Part shown: positions 30,682 through 41,349 of the stretch, in pieces
Layout of the letters: each line of letters begins with the position of its first letter
Position numbering within the stretch: position 1 is the stretch's first letter
Source of the DNA: an uncultured Bacteroides sp.
Lineage (GTDB): Bacteria; Bacteroidota; Bacteroidia; Bacteroidales; Bacteroidaceae
DNA length: 64,000 nucleotides
Direction of reading: 5' to 3'
NCBI GenBank assembly: GCA_947074295.1
Contig: CAMTPC010000002.1
Coordinates: forward strand, 1 to 64,000
The notes under the pieces: generated by a model
Seen by the model: the letters and a program-made list of their open reading frames with translations, nothing else
The model's database searches: none
Told to the model about the DNA's origin: nothing
Program-made: the position numbers and the translations under genes

Positions 30682-30689
30682 TATCTTTG
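30682..30689 (+). promoter_or_regulatory. Bacteroidales -7 box-like element of the helicase/cold-shock cluster
   Basis: TATCTTTG matches TAnnTTTG; implies a ~190-nt leader. Confidence 0.4.
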
Positions 30690-30888
30690 TAAACGTAAAC
30701 AACTGGGTTTGTTCTGAAATCTTCTTTGGGCTTGCAATTTTCCGCTAATTTCCCCCTTTCTTGCGGAATACTCTACTTCAAAAATGACATCATTATCTGC
30801 TCCTTTGTTTGGGGATTTGTTTGTACTGACATCTTTCAATTATTGATAATGATTTTGCATGCAAACATCTCAAATTCTAAAACATTTT

Positions 30889-32016
30889 ATGACATTTAAT
30901 CAGCTCAATATTTCAAAGCCTGTTATGCGCGCTTTGGAAGAGAAAAATTATTCTAAGCCTACGCCCATTCAGCAAAAGGCTATACCGGTAGCGATTACTG
31001 GTTGCGATTTGTTGGGTCTAGCCCAGACAGGTACCGGTAAAACGGCTGCCTTTGCCATACCGATTATCGAGCAATTGGCAAAAAAAACTACGCCACGCGG
31101 TGAATTCCGTTCCGTTAAGGCTTTAATTCTTACACCTACTCGCGAACTGGCTATTCAAATCGAAGAGTCGTTTGCCGAATATAGTAAATATACCTCTTTA
31201 AAACATACCGTAATATTTGGCGGTGTGAATCAAAATCCTCAAATCAAGATTCTGAAGAACGGAGTGGATATTTTGATAGCCACACCAGGACGTTTACTCG
31301 ACTTTATCGGGCAGGGTGTTGTCCGTTTAGATAGTCTGACGCATTTTGTGTTGGATGAAGCTGACCGTATGCTTGATATGGGGTTCATACATGATATTCG
31401 TAAACTTCTGCCTTTGTTGCCAAAAAAACGTCAAACGATGCTTTTCTCAGCAACATTACCAAAGGAAATTGTTGCAATATCTAAGTCTATTCTACATAAT
31501 CCTCAAAAAGTGGAAGTGGCTCCTGTGTCCTCTGTTGTTGATACTATAGAACAGAATGTTTATTTTGTGGAGAAACCCAAAAAGATTGAACTTTTGGTGA
31601 GTCTGCTAGATAACCAACGCGATAAGTCTGTGATTATATTTTCACGTACTAAGCATGGGGCAGATCGTATTGCACGTACTTTGAATAAGCGCAATATCAA
31701 ATGTGAAGCTATTCATGGTAATAAGTCGCAAAATGCAAGACAAAATGCGTTAAACAATATAAAGTCGGGTAAGTCGAACATTATTGTAGCGACGGATATT
31801 GCAGCAAGAGGTATTGACATTCAGGATTTAGGAATCGTAATCAACTATGATTTACCTGATGTGGCTGAAACTTATGTGCACCGAATCGGGCGCACTGGGA
31901 GAGCAGGGAAAAGTGGTGTAGCTTATACGTTATGTACGACGGATGAAAAACCAATGGTGAATAGTATTCAAAAATTAACTGGAAAGAAACTAAAAACAGT
32001 ATCAATTAATTATTAA
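30889..32016 (+). CDS. rhlE: DEAD/DEAH-box RNA helicase (RhlE-like)
   Basis: AQTGTGKTAAFAIP, PTRELAIQ, DEADRMLDMGF, SATLP, HRIGRTGRAG; start chosen at MTFNQLNISK. Confidence 0.93.
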   Translation: MTFNQLNISKPVMRALEEKNYSKPTPIQQKAIPVAITGCDLLGLAQTGTGKTAAFAIPIIEQLAKKTTPRGEFRSVKALILTPTRELAIQIEESFAEYSKYTSLKHTVIFGGVNQNPQIKILKNGVDILIATPGRLLDFIGQGVVRLDSLTHFVLDEADRMLDMGFIHDIRKLLPLLPKKRQTMLFSATLPKEIVAISKSILHNPQKVEVAPVSSVVDTIEQNVYFVEKPKKIELLVSLLDNQRDKSVIIFSRTKHGADRIARTLNKRNIKCEAIHGNKSQNARQNALNNIKSGKSNIIVATDIAARGIDIQDLGIVINYDLPDVAETYVHRIGRTGRAGKSGVAYTLCTTDEKPMVNSIQKLTGKKLKTVSINY

Positions 32017-32457
32017 ATGACAAATAGAGTAACATCGAATAAGAGAGATAGAGAGAAGCTGAAACAGCAAAAGCGTCAAGAAAAACAAAAGCGCAAGGAT
32101 GAGCGACAGAATAGTGCTTCCCGATCTTTTGATGACATGATCGCTTATGTAGATGAATTCGGAAGACTTCATGATACGCCTCCGCAAACACAACTTGCTG
32201 AAGTGGATGTTGAGGATATTGTAATATCAGTTTCAAAAAAAGAAGATATTCAAGAGGTGGCTCTAAATGGTCGTGTAGAACATTTTAATTCTTCGAAAGG
32301 CTATGGCTTTATCAAGAATTTAAATAATGCGGAGAAATATTTCTTTCATATAACATCCGCACCGGCAGAAATAGCCGAAGGTAATAAAGTGAGTTTTGAA
32401 CTTGAAAGAGGTGCAAGGGGCATGACCGCCGTGCGTATCTCAATTATAAAACAATAA
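32017..32457 (+). CDS. Cold-shock-domain protein
   Basis: Charged N-terminus, then GRVEHFNSSKGYGFIKNLNNAEKYFFHIT CSD motif. Confidence 0.88.
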   Translation: MTNRVTSNKRDREKLKQQKRQEKQKRKDERQNSASRSFDDMIAYVDEFGRLHDTPPQTQLAEVDVEDIVISVSKKEDIQEVALNGRVEHFNSSKGYGFIKNLNNAEKYFFHITSAPAEIAEGNKVSFELERGARGMTAVRISIIKQ

Positions 32458-32474
32458 TTTAATAGAAAAAGAAA

Positions 32475-32810
32475 ATGAACATTTATGTTTCAAATTTGAG
32501 CTGGGGCACACAGAGTGACAGCTTGCATGATTTATTTGCTGAGTATGGTGAAGTAGTATCAGCTAACATTATTAATGACCGTGAAACAGGTCGTTCACGT
32601 GGTTTTGGCTTTGTTGAAATGCCTAACGATGAAGAAGGACAAGCTGCTATTGATGCGCTTAACGAAACAGACTTTGAAGGTAAAACTATTCGCGTAAGCG
32701 TAGCACGTCCAAGAGCTGAAAGACCAGCTTTCGGTGGTGGCAATCGTGGTGGTAACCGTGGCGGTTTCGATGGCGGCAACGGTGGTGGTTACAACCGTAG
32801 AAGATACTAA
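32475..32810 (+). CDS. RRM RNA-binding protein with Gly-rich tail
   Basis: NIYVSNLSWGTQSDSL, RGFGFVEMPNDEEG, GGGNRGGNRGGFDGGNGGGYNRRRY. Confidence 0.95.
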   Translation: MNIYVSNLSWGTQSDSLHDLFAEYGEVVSANIINDRETGRSRGFGFVEMPNDEEGQAAIDALNETDFEGKTIRVSVARPRAERPAFGGGNRGGNRGGFDGGNGGGYNRRRY

Positions 32811-32833
32811 TATATATAGTTTCGTTGAAAAAT

Positions 32834-32871
32834 AAAAGCGGCTGTTTCGAAAACGAAACAGCCGCTTTTTT
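32834..32871. terminator. Strong bidirectional hairpin terminator
   Basis: AAAAGCGGCTGTTTCG / CGAAACAGCCGCTTTT with AAAA loop and T-run, between convergent genes. Confidence 0.92.
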
Positions 32872-32889
32872 ATTGAGATTGTGTCAGAA

Positions 32890-34077
32890 TCATTTAATGA
32901 TATCTAATTGCTTAAAACATTTGATGAGTTTCTCTACCGCTATGTCAATCTGTTCTTTTGAATGAGTTGCCATTAATGAGAAGCGAATCAATGTATCCTC
33001 TGGTGAACAGGCGGGAGGGATTACTGGGTTAACAAATACGCCTTCGTCAAAAAGCATTTTTGTCACCAGGAATGTCTTCTCCATATCGCGTACATACAAT
33101 GGTATGATAGGAGTTGCTGTATGACCTATCTCGAAACCTGCATTGCGGAAGCAGTCCAATGAATAGTTGGTGATATCCCAAAGGTGTGCAATGCGTTCGG
33201 GTTCAGTCTTCATGATGTGGAGCGCAGCACGGGCGGCAGCTGTAGAAGCTGGTGTACAGCTAGCACTAAATATATACGAACGCGAATGATGGCGTAAGTA
33301 ATTAATGATAGAATGATCGCCTGCGATGAAACCACCAAGAGATGCTAGTGATTTACTGAATGTGCCCATGATGAGATCCACATCATTAGTTAGGCCAAAA
33401 TGGTTGCACGTACCACGGCCATGATCTCCAAGGACACCTAGCCCATGGGCTTCATCTACCATAATTGATGCGTTGTACTTCTTGGCTAAACGTACGATCT
33501 CTGGCAGGTTGGCTATATCGCCCTCCATACTAAACACACCATCAACAACAATAAGTTTAACGGATTCGGGGCGACATTTTTGAAGCTCTTTTTCTAATGA
33601 CTCCATATTGTTGTGCTTAAATTTCAGTGTATTACTGAAAGATAAACGACGACCGTCTACAATTGAGGCATGATCAAGTTCATCACAAATTACATAATCT
33701 TCACGACCAGTGACACATGAAACTACACCTAAGTTTACTTGGAAACCAGTGGAATAGATGATGGCATCTTCTTTACCAACAAATTCAGCTAATTCTTTTT
33801 CCAGTTCGAGATGAATATCGAGTGTCCCGTTCAGAAAACGTGAACCTGCACATCCTGTACCATATTTGTTAGTAGCTTCTACTGCCGCTTCAATTACTTT
33901 CGGATGGTTGGTCAGACCCAAATATGAGTTTGATCCAAACATCAAAACTTTGCGTCCGCCCATAATCACCTCTGTATCTTGCTCACTTTCAATGCAGCGA
34001 AAGTAAGGATATACGCCTTTTTCTTTAACACGCTGAGGTAAGTCGTATTTAGCTAACTTTTCTTGTAATAATCCCAT
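32890..34077 (-). CDS. Alpha-oxoamine synthase, probable serine palmitoyltransferase
   Basis: NSYLGLTNHPKVIEAAVEATNKYGTGCAGSRFLNGT; DEAHGLGVLG; GTFSKSLASLGGFIAG. Confidence 0.85.
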   Translation of the reverse strand: MGLLQEKLAKYDLPQRVKEKGVYPYFRCIESEQDTEVIMGGRKVLMFGSNSYLGLTNHPKVIEAAVEATNKYGTGCAGSRFLNGTLDIHLELEKELAEFVGKEDAIIYSTGFQVNLGVVSCVTGREDYVICDELDHASIVDGRRLSFSNTLKFKHNNMESLEKELQKCRPESVKLIVVDGVFSMEGDIANLPEIVRLAKKYNASIMVDEAHGLGVLGDHGRGTCNHFGLTNDVDLIMGTFSKSLASLGGFIAGDHSIINYLRHHSRSYIFSASCTPASTAAARAALHIMKTEPERIAHLWDITNYSLDCFRNAGFEIGHTATPIIPLYVRDMEKTFLVTKMLFDEGVFVNPVIPPACSPEDTLIRFSLMATHSKEQIDIAVEKLIKCFKQLDIIK

Positions 34078-34269
34078 GAATTGTTATATATTTTTTGCTT
34101 TTTCAGTCATTGGTTTGTATCGCAAATGCTATGATTGTTATTCTTAACAACTGTTTAAAACAGCGACAAAGATAACACTTTTTGTTTTCGGGTGTTTATT
34201 TTATAGAGAAAAATATCCGAGATGTTATCAAATGCTATTCACATAGTAGATAGTTTGAGAATGTTTCAT

Positions 34270-34277
34270 TACTTTTG
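34270..34277 (+). promoter_or_regulatory. Bacteroidales -7 box-like element
   Basis: TACTTTTG matches TAnnTTTG, 28 nt upstream of ATG 34305. Confidence 0.4.
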
Positions 34278-34304
34278 TATTTAATTTTAGTGAAATTGAA
34301 GTAT

Positions 34305-35336
34305 ATGGGCGAAGACAAAAAGAGAATAATTTTTATCGTTAATCCCATTTCGGGCACCCATAATAAAGATCAGATACTTAGTCTTATAGATAGAGTATTG
34401 GATAAAGATAAATATGTGTGGGAAGTGTGGTACACACAATATGCTGGGCATGCCGTAGAGTTAGCAGCTCGTGCTGTCGATGAGAAAGCGGCCGTTGTAG
34501 TGGCTATAGGAGGAGATGGTACAATCAATGAAGTGGGCCGTTCTTTGGTGCATACTGACACTGCTATGGGTGTTATTCCATGTGGTTCGGGTAATGGCTT
34601 GGCTCGCCATTTGCATATTCCTTTAGAGCCGAAAAAGGCATTAAAAATCATCAATCAAGGTTTAATTGAAACCATAGATTATGGACGCATTAATGGCTTA
34701 TGTTTTTTCTGTACTTGTGGTGTGGGTTTTGATGCTTTCGTCAGTCTAAAATTTGCGACTGCTGGCAAAAGAGGTGTGCTTACTTATTTGGAGAAAACTT
34801 TGCAAGAAGGTTTGACTTATCAGCCGGAAACGTATGAGCTGGAAACTGTCGATGGTACCTATAAATATAAAGCTTTTCTAGTGGCTTGTGCTAATGCCTC
34901 ACAATATGGAAATAATGCATATATAGCACCTGCTGCTACATTGACTGATGGTTTGTTAGATATTACCGTGTTGGAACCTTTCACAATGCTTGAAGTACCT
35001 GCGTTGGCTTTTCAACTATTTAATAAACGCATTGACCAAAATAGCCATTTTAAGACATTCCGTTGCAAAAAACTCACAATAAAACGTGAAAAGCCTGGAG
35101 TGATGCACTTTGATGGCGACCCTATAGAAGGCGGATGTGATATTGAAGTTGAAGTTATATCCAAGGGGTTAAAGGTGATTGTTCCAAGTGATAAAGAAGC
35201 GAGAGAAGCGGCAAATCCAGTGGTTCAGATTGCCCAAGACTATATTCGTGACATCAAAGAAATAAATGATACGATAGCGGATAATATTCATACGAGAAAT
35301 CAGAAAATCATCCAAAAAATCACGAAGAAGCTGTAA
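34305..35336 (+). CDS. Diacylglycerol/sphingoid-type lipid kinase
   Basis: [42 protein letters not shown]; start chosen at MGEDKKR. Confidence 0.9.
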   Translation: MGEDKKRIIFIVNPISGTHNKDQILSLIDRVLDKDKYVWEVWYTQYAGHAVELAARAVDEKAAVVVAIGGDGTINEVGRSLVHTDTAMGVIPCGSGNGLARHLHIPLEPKKALKIINQGLIETIDYGRINGLCFFCTCGVGFDAFVSLKFATAGKRGVLTYLEKTLQEGLTYQPETYELETVDGTYKYKAFLVACANASQYGNNAYIAPAATLTDGLLDITVLEPFTMLEVPALAFQLFNKRIDQNSHFKTFRCKKLTIKREKPGVMHFDGDPIEGGCDIEVEVISKGLKVIVPSDKEAREAANPVVQIAQDYIRDIKEINDTIADNIHTRNQKIIQKITKKL

Positions 35337-35392
35337 TTTGTCTATTTTTGCAATTCAGCTTTATCGAGAACGATAATATTAATACTATATAT

Positions 35393-37150
35393 ATGTATAG
35401 AACTTACACATGTGGCGAGCTAAGAAGCTCGGACGTTAACAAGGAAGTGGTACTGGCTGGTTGGGTACAGCGCAGTAGAAAAATGGGTGGAATGACATTT
35501 GTCGATCTGCGCGATCGCTTTGGCATCACTCAACTAGTGTTCAATGAAGAAGTTAATCCCGAACTATGTGAACAAGCTAATAAATTGGGGCGTGAATTCG
35601 TGATACGTGTAAAAGGTATCGTAAATGAACGTTTTAATAAGAATACACATATCCCGACGGGCGATATTGAAATCATCGTTTCGGAGCTTAAAGTGCTGAA
35701 CGCAGCTTCGACTCCTCCTTTTACAATCGAAGACAATACGGATGGTGGTGAAGATATCCGTATGAAATACCGATATTTGGATTTGCGTCGCAATGCGGTG
35801 CGCTCAAATCTTGAATTACGCCATAAAATGACTATAGAAGTGCGTAAATATCTTGATGATTTAGGTTTCTTAGAGGTAGAAACTCCTATACTAATAGGCT
35901 CTACACCTGAAGGGGCACGCGACTTTGTAGTTCCTTCACGTATGAATCCAGGACAATTTTATGCGTTACCTCAGTCACCACAGCTTTTTAAACAATTATT
36001 GATGGTATCGGGTTTTGATCGTTATTTCCAGATAGCTAAATGCTTCCGTGATGAGGATCTTCGTGCAGACCGCCAGCCTGAGTTTACGCAAATCGATTGT
36101 GAGATGAGCTTTGTAGATCAAGAAGATGTATTGAATACATTTGAAGGTATGGCAAAACATCTCTTCAAGTCAATTCGTGATATTGAAATTACTGAGCAAT
36201 TCCCACGTATGACTTGGGCTGATGCGATGAAGTATTATGGAAGTGATAAGCCTGATATTCGTTTTGATATGCGTTTTGTGGAACTGATGGATATAATGAA
36301 AGGTCATGGTTTCCCAGTATTTGATGGTGCAGAGTATATCGGTGGTATTTGTGCGGAAGGAGCAGCAAGCTACACGCGCAAGCAGCTTGATGCTTTAACT
36401 GAGTTTGTGAAGCGCCCACAAATCGGTGCAAAAGGTTTGGTGTATGCTCGTATTGAAACAGATGGAACAGTAAAATCTAGTGTGGATAAATTCTATTCGC
36501 AAGAGATATTGCAAAATATGAAAGAAGCATTTGGTGCAAAACCTGGTGATTTGATCTTAATTCTTTCAGGTGATGATGCCATGAAAACTCGTAAACAGCT
36601 TAATGAACTTCGCCTTGAAGTGGGAACTCAGCTTGGTTTGCGTGATAAAAATACATTTGCTTGTTTGTGGATCGTAGATTTCCCATTGTTTGAGTGGGAT
36701 GAAGAAACAGGCCGTTTTATGGCAATGCATCATCCATTTACTTCGCCAAAACCTGAAGATATAGACTTATTAGATTCGGATCCAGGCAAAGTGCGTGCCA
36801 ATGCCTATGATATGGTAATCAATGGAGTGGAAGTTGGTGGAGGATCAATCCGTATCCATGATAGTGAATTGCAAAATAAGATGTTTGAGTTGCTAGGCTT
36901 CACACCAGAACGTGCACAAGAGCAGTTTGGCTTCTTAATGGATGCCTTTAAATTTGGTGCTCCTCCTCATGGTGGCTTGGCTTATGGTTTGGACCGTTGG
37001 GTATCATTGTTCGCCGGTTTAGACTCTATCCGCGATTGTATAGCATTCCCGAAAAACAATTCTGGTCGTGATGTAATGACAGATGCTCCTTCTGTTTTGG
37101 ATCCTGCACAATTAGAAGAATTGAATTTAACAATTGGATTAGACGCGTAA
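35393..37150 (+). CDS. aspS: Aspartate--tRNA ligase
   Basis: [90 protein letters not shown]. Confidence 0.97.
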   Translation: MYRTYTCGELRSSDVNKEVVLAGWVQRSRKMGGMTFVDLRDRFGITQLVFNEEVNPELCEQANKLGREFVIRVKGIVNERFNKNTHIPTGDIEIIVSELKVLNAASTPPFTIEDNTDGGEDIRMKYRYLDLRRNAVRSNLELRHKMTIEVRKYLDDLGFLEVETPILIGSTPEGARDFVVPSRMNPGQFYALPQSPQLFKQLLMVSGFDRYFQIAKCFRDEDLRADRQPEFTQIDCEMSFVDQEDVLNTFEGMAKHLFKSIRDIEITEQFPRMTWADAMKYYGSDKPDIRFDMRFVELMDIMKGHGFPVFDGAEYIGGICAEGAASYTRKQLDALTEFVKRPQIGAKGLVYARIETDGTVKSSVDKFYSQEILQNMKEAFGAKPGDLILILSGDDAMKTRKQLNELRLEVGTQLGLRDKNTFACLWIVDFPLFEWDEETGRFMAMHHPFTSPKPEDIDLLDSDPGKVRANAYDMVINGVEVGGGSIRIHDSELQNKMFELLGFTPERAQEQFGFLMDAFKFGAPPHGGLAYGLDRWVSLFAGLDSIRDCIAFPKNNSGRDVMTDAPSVLDPAQLEELNLTIGLDA

Positions 37151-37549
37151 GTGAAGAATTCAGTACGAGTATTAAGGTTCTGCATAGTAGGCTCGCTCAA
37201 TGCGCTTATCACTGCTTTTGTTATCTGGCTAATGATGCATAAATTAAAGGTGGATTACATACCCTCCAATATTTTGGCTTATGTGTTAGCTCAGACTAAT
37301 AACTTTATTTGGTGTAAATATTGGGTGTTTGAGTCAGAAAATGGTGAAAAATTTAATATTTGGGAGCAAATGTTATTTTTTGGAATTGTTTTCGGTATAG
37401 CTTACGGTATTCAGTTTTCATGTTTATTGCTTATGGTTGAAGCTTTGCATTGGAATAAATATGTAGCTACCTTTATTGGATTCTGTATATATGGTGTGAT
37501 ACAGTTTTTACTTAATAAGAAGCTAACATTCAAAGGAAACAAGAAATAG
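37151..37549 (+). CDS. GtrA-family membrane protein
   Basis: RFCIVGSLNALITAFVIWLMM, NFIWCKYWVF, FLLNKKLTF. Confidence 0.87.
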   Translation: MKNSVRVLRFCIVGSLNALITAFVIWLMMHKLKVDYIPSNILAYVLAQTNNFIWCKYWVFESENGEKFNIWEQMLFFGIVFGIAYGIQFSCLLLMVEALHWNKYVATFIGFCIYGVIQFLLNKKLTFKGNKK

Positions 37550-37629
37550 GATACAGGTGCGGTTTAAATTCCAAATCCCACTATTCCAAACCAGATAAAT
37601 ACTGATAATAAATAAATTTAATAATAAAC

Positions 37630-37672
37630 CCACCGTATTAATTTAGATTATAATTGATACGGTGGTTTTTTT
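37630..37672 (+). terminator. Rho-independent-like terminator
   Basis: CCACCGTAT (37630-37638) / ATACGGTGG (37657-37665) then TTTTTTT. Confidence 0.82.
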
Positions 37673-37756
37673 GCGAATGATTGTGCTTATGAGTTATTCG
37701 TTGATTCGTAATGTTTATTATTGCTGTTCGGTATAGCTTTTATTGACGCAAACATA

Positions 37757-37795
37757 AAAAGGGCTGAAATCTGTAAAGGAATTCAGCCCTTTTAT
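37757..37795. terminator. Hairpin terminator not adjacent to a recognised ORF
   Basis: AAAAGGGCTGAA (37757-37768) / TTCAGCCCTTTT (37782-37793). Confidence 0.72.
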
Positions 37796-38539
37796 GCTAG
37801 TTAACAAAAATATATAGCGGATGCTTATATTAAATAGAGAACAATGAAAGTCCTCCAACCAATACTGGTATCTACTTCGATTTATTTGTATCGAAGAGAA
37901 TATAAGTCCTATAATGGATCTCTATGATAAATAATATTACTCCCTTAATTAGCGTTCAACCACTATTTAATCATCTTTCCAAACAAAATAGGCACTCTTT
38001 CTCAAAAGAATATGGATTCTTCTGTATAAAAAGTAAGATCTTTTTATGGAAGATTTATTAGTTTCGTAATGAATTGATAATCAGTGTTGTCTGTAGATTA
38101 TTGATAATGGCTATGTTGTTTATATATTTCAATAAAGCTATTATTGCATACTCATCACAATGAACCTTAAAACTTGCTGAACTGACTACGGCTACTCACT
38201 ATGCTGGGTGGCTGTGGATGATTTGCTGACAAAGACTACTTGAAATTGTATCTATATATGCAGGAATTTTATTGCATACTAGAACCTCTTCTTTACAAAT
38301 GAAAAAGAGTCTAAATAACAGGCAATCATAGCCTTTATCGTTTATTTATTATTGATGATGATGCAAAAGAGGCCAACATGCTCATGGAATCTCTCAGTAC
38401 AGACGGCGGTAGTAAGAGTTAATATACTGTGTAGACTTTTATAGTCTCTTTTGATCAATCCGAAAAGGATTGGGGAGAATGATTGGAAGTTAGATTTCGT
38501 AGTTCATTAGAAACATCACTTTTTATTTAAGAGCTTTAT

Positions 38540-38585
38540 TATCTAAAAAAAGAGCCCGGAAGTACCGTTTGGGTAGCCTCCGGGC
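38540..38585 (-). terminator. Terminator downstream of aguB
   Basis: GCCCGGA…TCCGGGC stem; on the minus strand followed by CTTTTTTT. Confidence 0.75.
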
Positions 38586-38603
38586 AAGATCATAATTTCG
38601 ATG

Positions 38604-39488
38604 TTAATCTATAAAACGCTTGGTAAGGCTAGTATATTCATCTATGCGGCGATCTCTAAGGAAAGGCCACCAGCGGCGGACATTTTCTGAGCGTTCCATA
38701 TCTATCACTACTATTTCACAAACCTCTTTATCATTTGGGGCTTCATAGAGCAACTCACCTTGCGGTCCAGCTACGAAACTATTACCCCAGAAATTAATGC
38801 CATTCGTCATCTCCGAAGGATCGGTTTCATGTCCGATTCGGTTTACTGAAATTACAGGCAAGCCATTAGCTACCGCATGTCCACGTTGAGAAATAATCCA
38901 CGCATTGAGCTGTCGTGATTGTTCTTCTGGTGTATCACTGTTTTCCCATCCTATTGCCGTTGGATAAATCAACAGTTCGGCCCCTTTTAGTGCCATCAAT
39001 CGTGCTGCTTCTGGATACCACTGATCCCAACAAACCAATACGCCCAATTTTCCTAATGATGTTTGTATTGGTTCAAAACCTATATCACCAGGCGTAAAAT
39101 AAAACTTCTCGTAATAGGCTGGATCGTCCGGAATATGCATTTTGCGATATTTTCCTGCAATCGAACCATCTACATCAAATACAACTGCCGTATTATGGTA
39201 TAGTCCTGGTGCTCTTTTCTCGAATAAAGAAGTCACTAAGACTACTTTATTTTTTGCCGCTAGTTCGCCATAAAACCCGGTTGAAGGCCCTGGAATAGTT
39301 TCAGCTAGATCAAATAAGTTAGTATCCTCCGTCTGACAGAAATATAAAGAATTGTGTAGTTCTTGCAACACGATAAGTTGTGCACCTGCTTTCGCTAGTT
39401 CAGTAATACGTTCAGCCAGCTTCATCAGATTTTCGCGCATATCTGGCGTATTGCTTTGTTGGATGATTCCTACATTTATCTTTCTCAT
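38604..39488 (-). CDS. aguB: Carbon-nitrogen hydrolase, probable N-carbamoylputrescine amidase
   Basis: LQELHNSLYFCQ, KYRKMHIPDDPAYYEKFYF, GVLVCWDQWYPEAARLMALKGAE; next to aguA. Confidence 0.92.
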   Translation of the reverse strand: MRKINVGIIQQSNTPDMRENLMKLAERITELAKAGAQLIVLQELHNSLYFCQTEDTNLFDLAETIPGPSTGFYGELAAKNKVVLVTSLFEKRAPGLYHNTAVVFDVDGSIAGKYRKMHIPDDPAYYEKFYFTPGDIGFEPIQTSLGKLGVLVCWDQWYPEAARLMALKGAELLIYPTAIGWENSDTPEEQSRQLNAWIISQRGHAVANGLPVISVNRIGHETDPSEMTNGINFWGNSFVAGPQGELLYEAPNDKEVCEIVVIDMERSENVRRWWPFLRDRRIDEYTSLTKRFID

Positions 39489-39517
39489 TGTTATATCTAT
39501 TTATGAAGATTATTTTT

Positions 39518-40636
39518 TTATTTCAAGACACCTTGTGGATATTGCATTGTGACACAGTGAAGTGATCCATGTTGTCTAATTAATGCGCAACAATCAATAC
39601 CTATTATCTCAAAGTTGGGAAATGCCATCTGCAATATTTCTGCAGCATGTGCATCATTATGTAACTGATTATAAGTGGGGTAGAGCACAGCATTATTTAT
39701 GATAAGGAAATTGGCATAAGTAGCCGGCAACCTCTCATTATCTTCATCATATATAGCGTCAGCCATCGGAAGAGCCAACAAACGATAAGGTGTTTGGTTG
39801 GGAGTGCTGAAGCTCTTCAATTGTTCTTCCATAGCCTTTAGCGCATCATAGTGCTCATCTTTCTCATCTGTACAGCCTACATAGACAATCGTGTCATTGG
39901 GACAAAGACGTGCTAATGTATCTACATGACTATCAGTATCGTCTCCTGCCAGAAAACCATGATCAAGCCATAACACTTGCTTTAGGAAAAAGTTTGTTTT
40001 CAAATAAACATCAATTTCTTCTTTGGTCATTTCGCCATTACGATTCAGAGATAAAAGACATTCAGATGTCGTTAATAAAGTACCCAAGCCGTCACTTTCG
40101 ATAGAACCACCTTCGAGAACAAAATTAAGACAATTGACATAAGTTCCATTTAATATTTCGTTTTCAAAAGCTTTTCTTGTTATTAAGTTGTCTTTATCTG
40201 CTGCAAATTTCAATCCCCAACCATTGAATTTAAAATCCATTAGCATGGGAATCTTATCATTCATTAGTGTTATAGCACCATGATCACGTGCCCAGGTATC
40301 GTTGCTGTCACATTCAAAGAAGCGCACATTATTCATGTCCACATGGTCAGCAATTTTGGCTTTAACAGTTTCAGGTTTGGGAGTCACTATTAACAATAAC
40401 TCACGTTTAGCGATCTCCCGAGCTATGTCAATGAAGCAGCTTTCTACTTCATCAAGCATATAAGCCCAATCAGTCTTTTCATGAGGCCAAGTTAATTGAA
40501 CGCCACTTTGTGGATACCATTCCGCCGGAAGCATTGGTTTAAGCCTATTTTCAAACTGAGCAAGAATATCTTCAGGTCTCAGTTCGCAAGTCCGTTCCTT
40601 TATGCAAGTCACAGACAATCTTATATTTGTTTCCAT
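39518..40636 (-). CDS. aguA: Agmatine deiminase
   Basis: NDTWARDHGAI, NLVLEGGSIE-type motif (LNFVLEGGSIESDG), GDDTDSHVDTLARL, C-terminal HGSLHCVTMQYP. Confidence 0.94.
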   Translation of the reverse strand: METNIRLSVTCIKERTCELRPEDILAQFENRLKPMLPAEWYPQSGVQLTWPHEKTDWAYMLDEVESCFIDIAREIAKRELLLIVTPKPETVKAKIADHVDMNNVRFFECDSNDTWARDHGAITLMNDKIPMLMDFKFNGWGLKFAADKDNLITRKAFENEILNGTYVNCLNFVLEGGSIESDGLGTLLTTSECLLSLNRNGEMTKEEIDVYLKTNFFLKQVLWLDHGFLAGDDTDSHVDTLARLCPNDTIVYVGCTDEKDEHYDALKAMEEQLKSFSTPNQTPYRLLALPMADAIYDEDNERLPATYANFLIINNAVLYPTYNQLHNDAHAAEILQMAFPNFEIIGIDCCALIRQHGSLHCVTMQYPQGVLK

Positions 40637-40652
40637 AAATCTATTACTATAA

Positions 40653-41183
40653 TTATACTTTGGGTTTGCGATCGAAAAAGGGGTTCTTGGATGCGGCGCT
40701 CAAAGGTATTGCATAGACTTGCTTGCATGTGTCTAACCATTTGAGACGTTGTGCGGCAAGTCCAGCCGAAAACATTACACGTGTATCTACACGTAAATCA
40801 GCTGCAGTAGCGCATGCCGAGCCTATAGCAATTCCCACATCGACGCTATTGATTGCACAAGGTATTCCCTCTTTCCTATCAACACATCTACTATAGCCAC
40901 AATGTCCACAATTTAATCCATGCGCTAGTTCCTTAGTTCCTATCAACACAACACATTCTGCTCCCAAAATATTTTCAGCATCGCGTAGAAAGAAAAGTAA
41001 ACCCATTTCATCGCTCATCTTTATCATTTCTTTTGAAAGGGCCTTAAGTTCATCCCCATCTACTAAAGCAATTTCTATGATGTCAAAGCCTTTCCCTTTT
41101 GGAGCTGTACGGGCAGCTGTCATCATTTGTTTGGCCACTTCTATGACATGTTCATGTCGATTGTCTCTTTCGTTTAATATCAT
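40653..41183 (-). CDS. Ferredoxin-domain (DUF2148) protein
   Basis: GLNCGHCGYSRCVDRKEGIPCAINSVDVGIAIGSACATAADLRVDTRVMFSAG; start chosen at MILNERDNRH. Confidence 0.85.
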   Translation of the reverse strand: MILNERDNRHEHVIEVAKQMMTAARTAPKGKGFDIIEIALVDGDELKALSKEMIKMSDEMGLLFFLRDAENILGAECVVLIGTKELAHGLNCGHCGYSRCVDRKEGIPCAINSVDVGIAIGSACATAADLRVDTRVMFSAGLAAQRLKWLDTCKQVYAIPLSAASKNPFFDRKPKV

Positions 41184-41349
41184 TGTATGAGTCGTTATTG
41201 AGTTAGTTATATGCAAATATAACTACAATTTTAGACAAAATAATGTAGTTAAAAATAGAAATTCCTTTCTCACAAACTCTTTTATCAAATATATGACAAG
41301 TAAAAAGAGTAAAAAATATACATTTGCAGAAAATAGTAAAAAAAGAAAG

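Noticed and set aside
38604-40636. aguA-aguB as unusual
   Set aside because: Well-established agmatine-to-putrescine pathway pair
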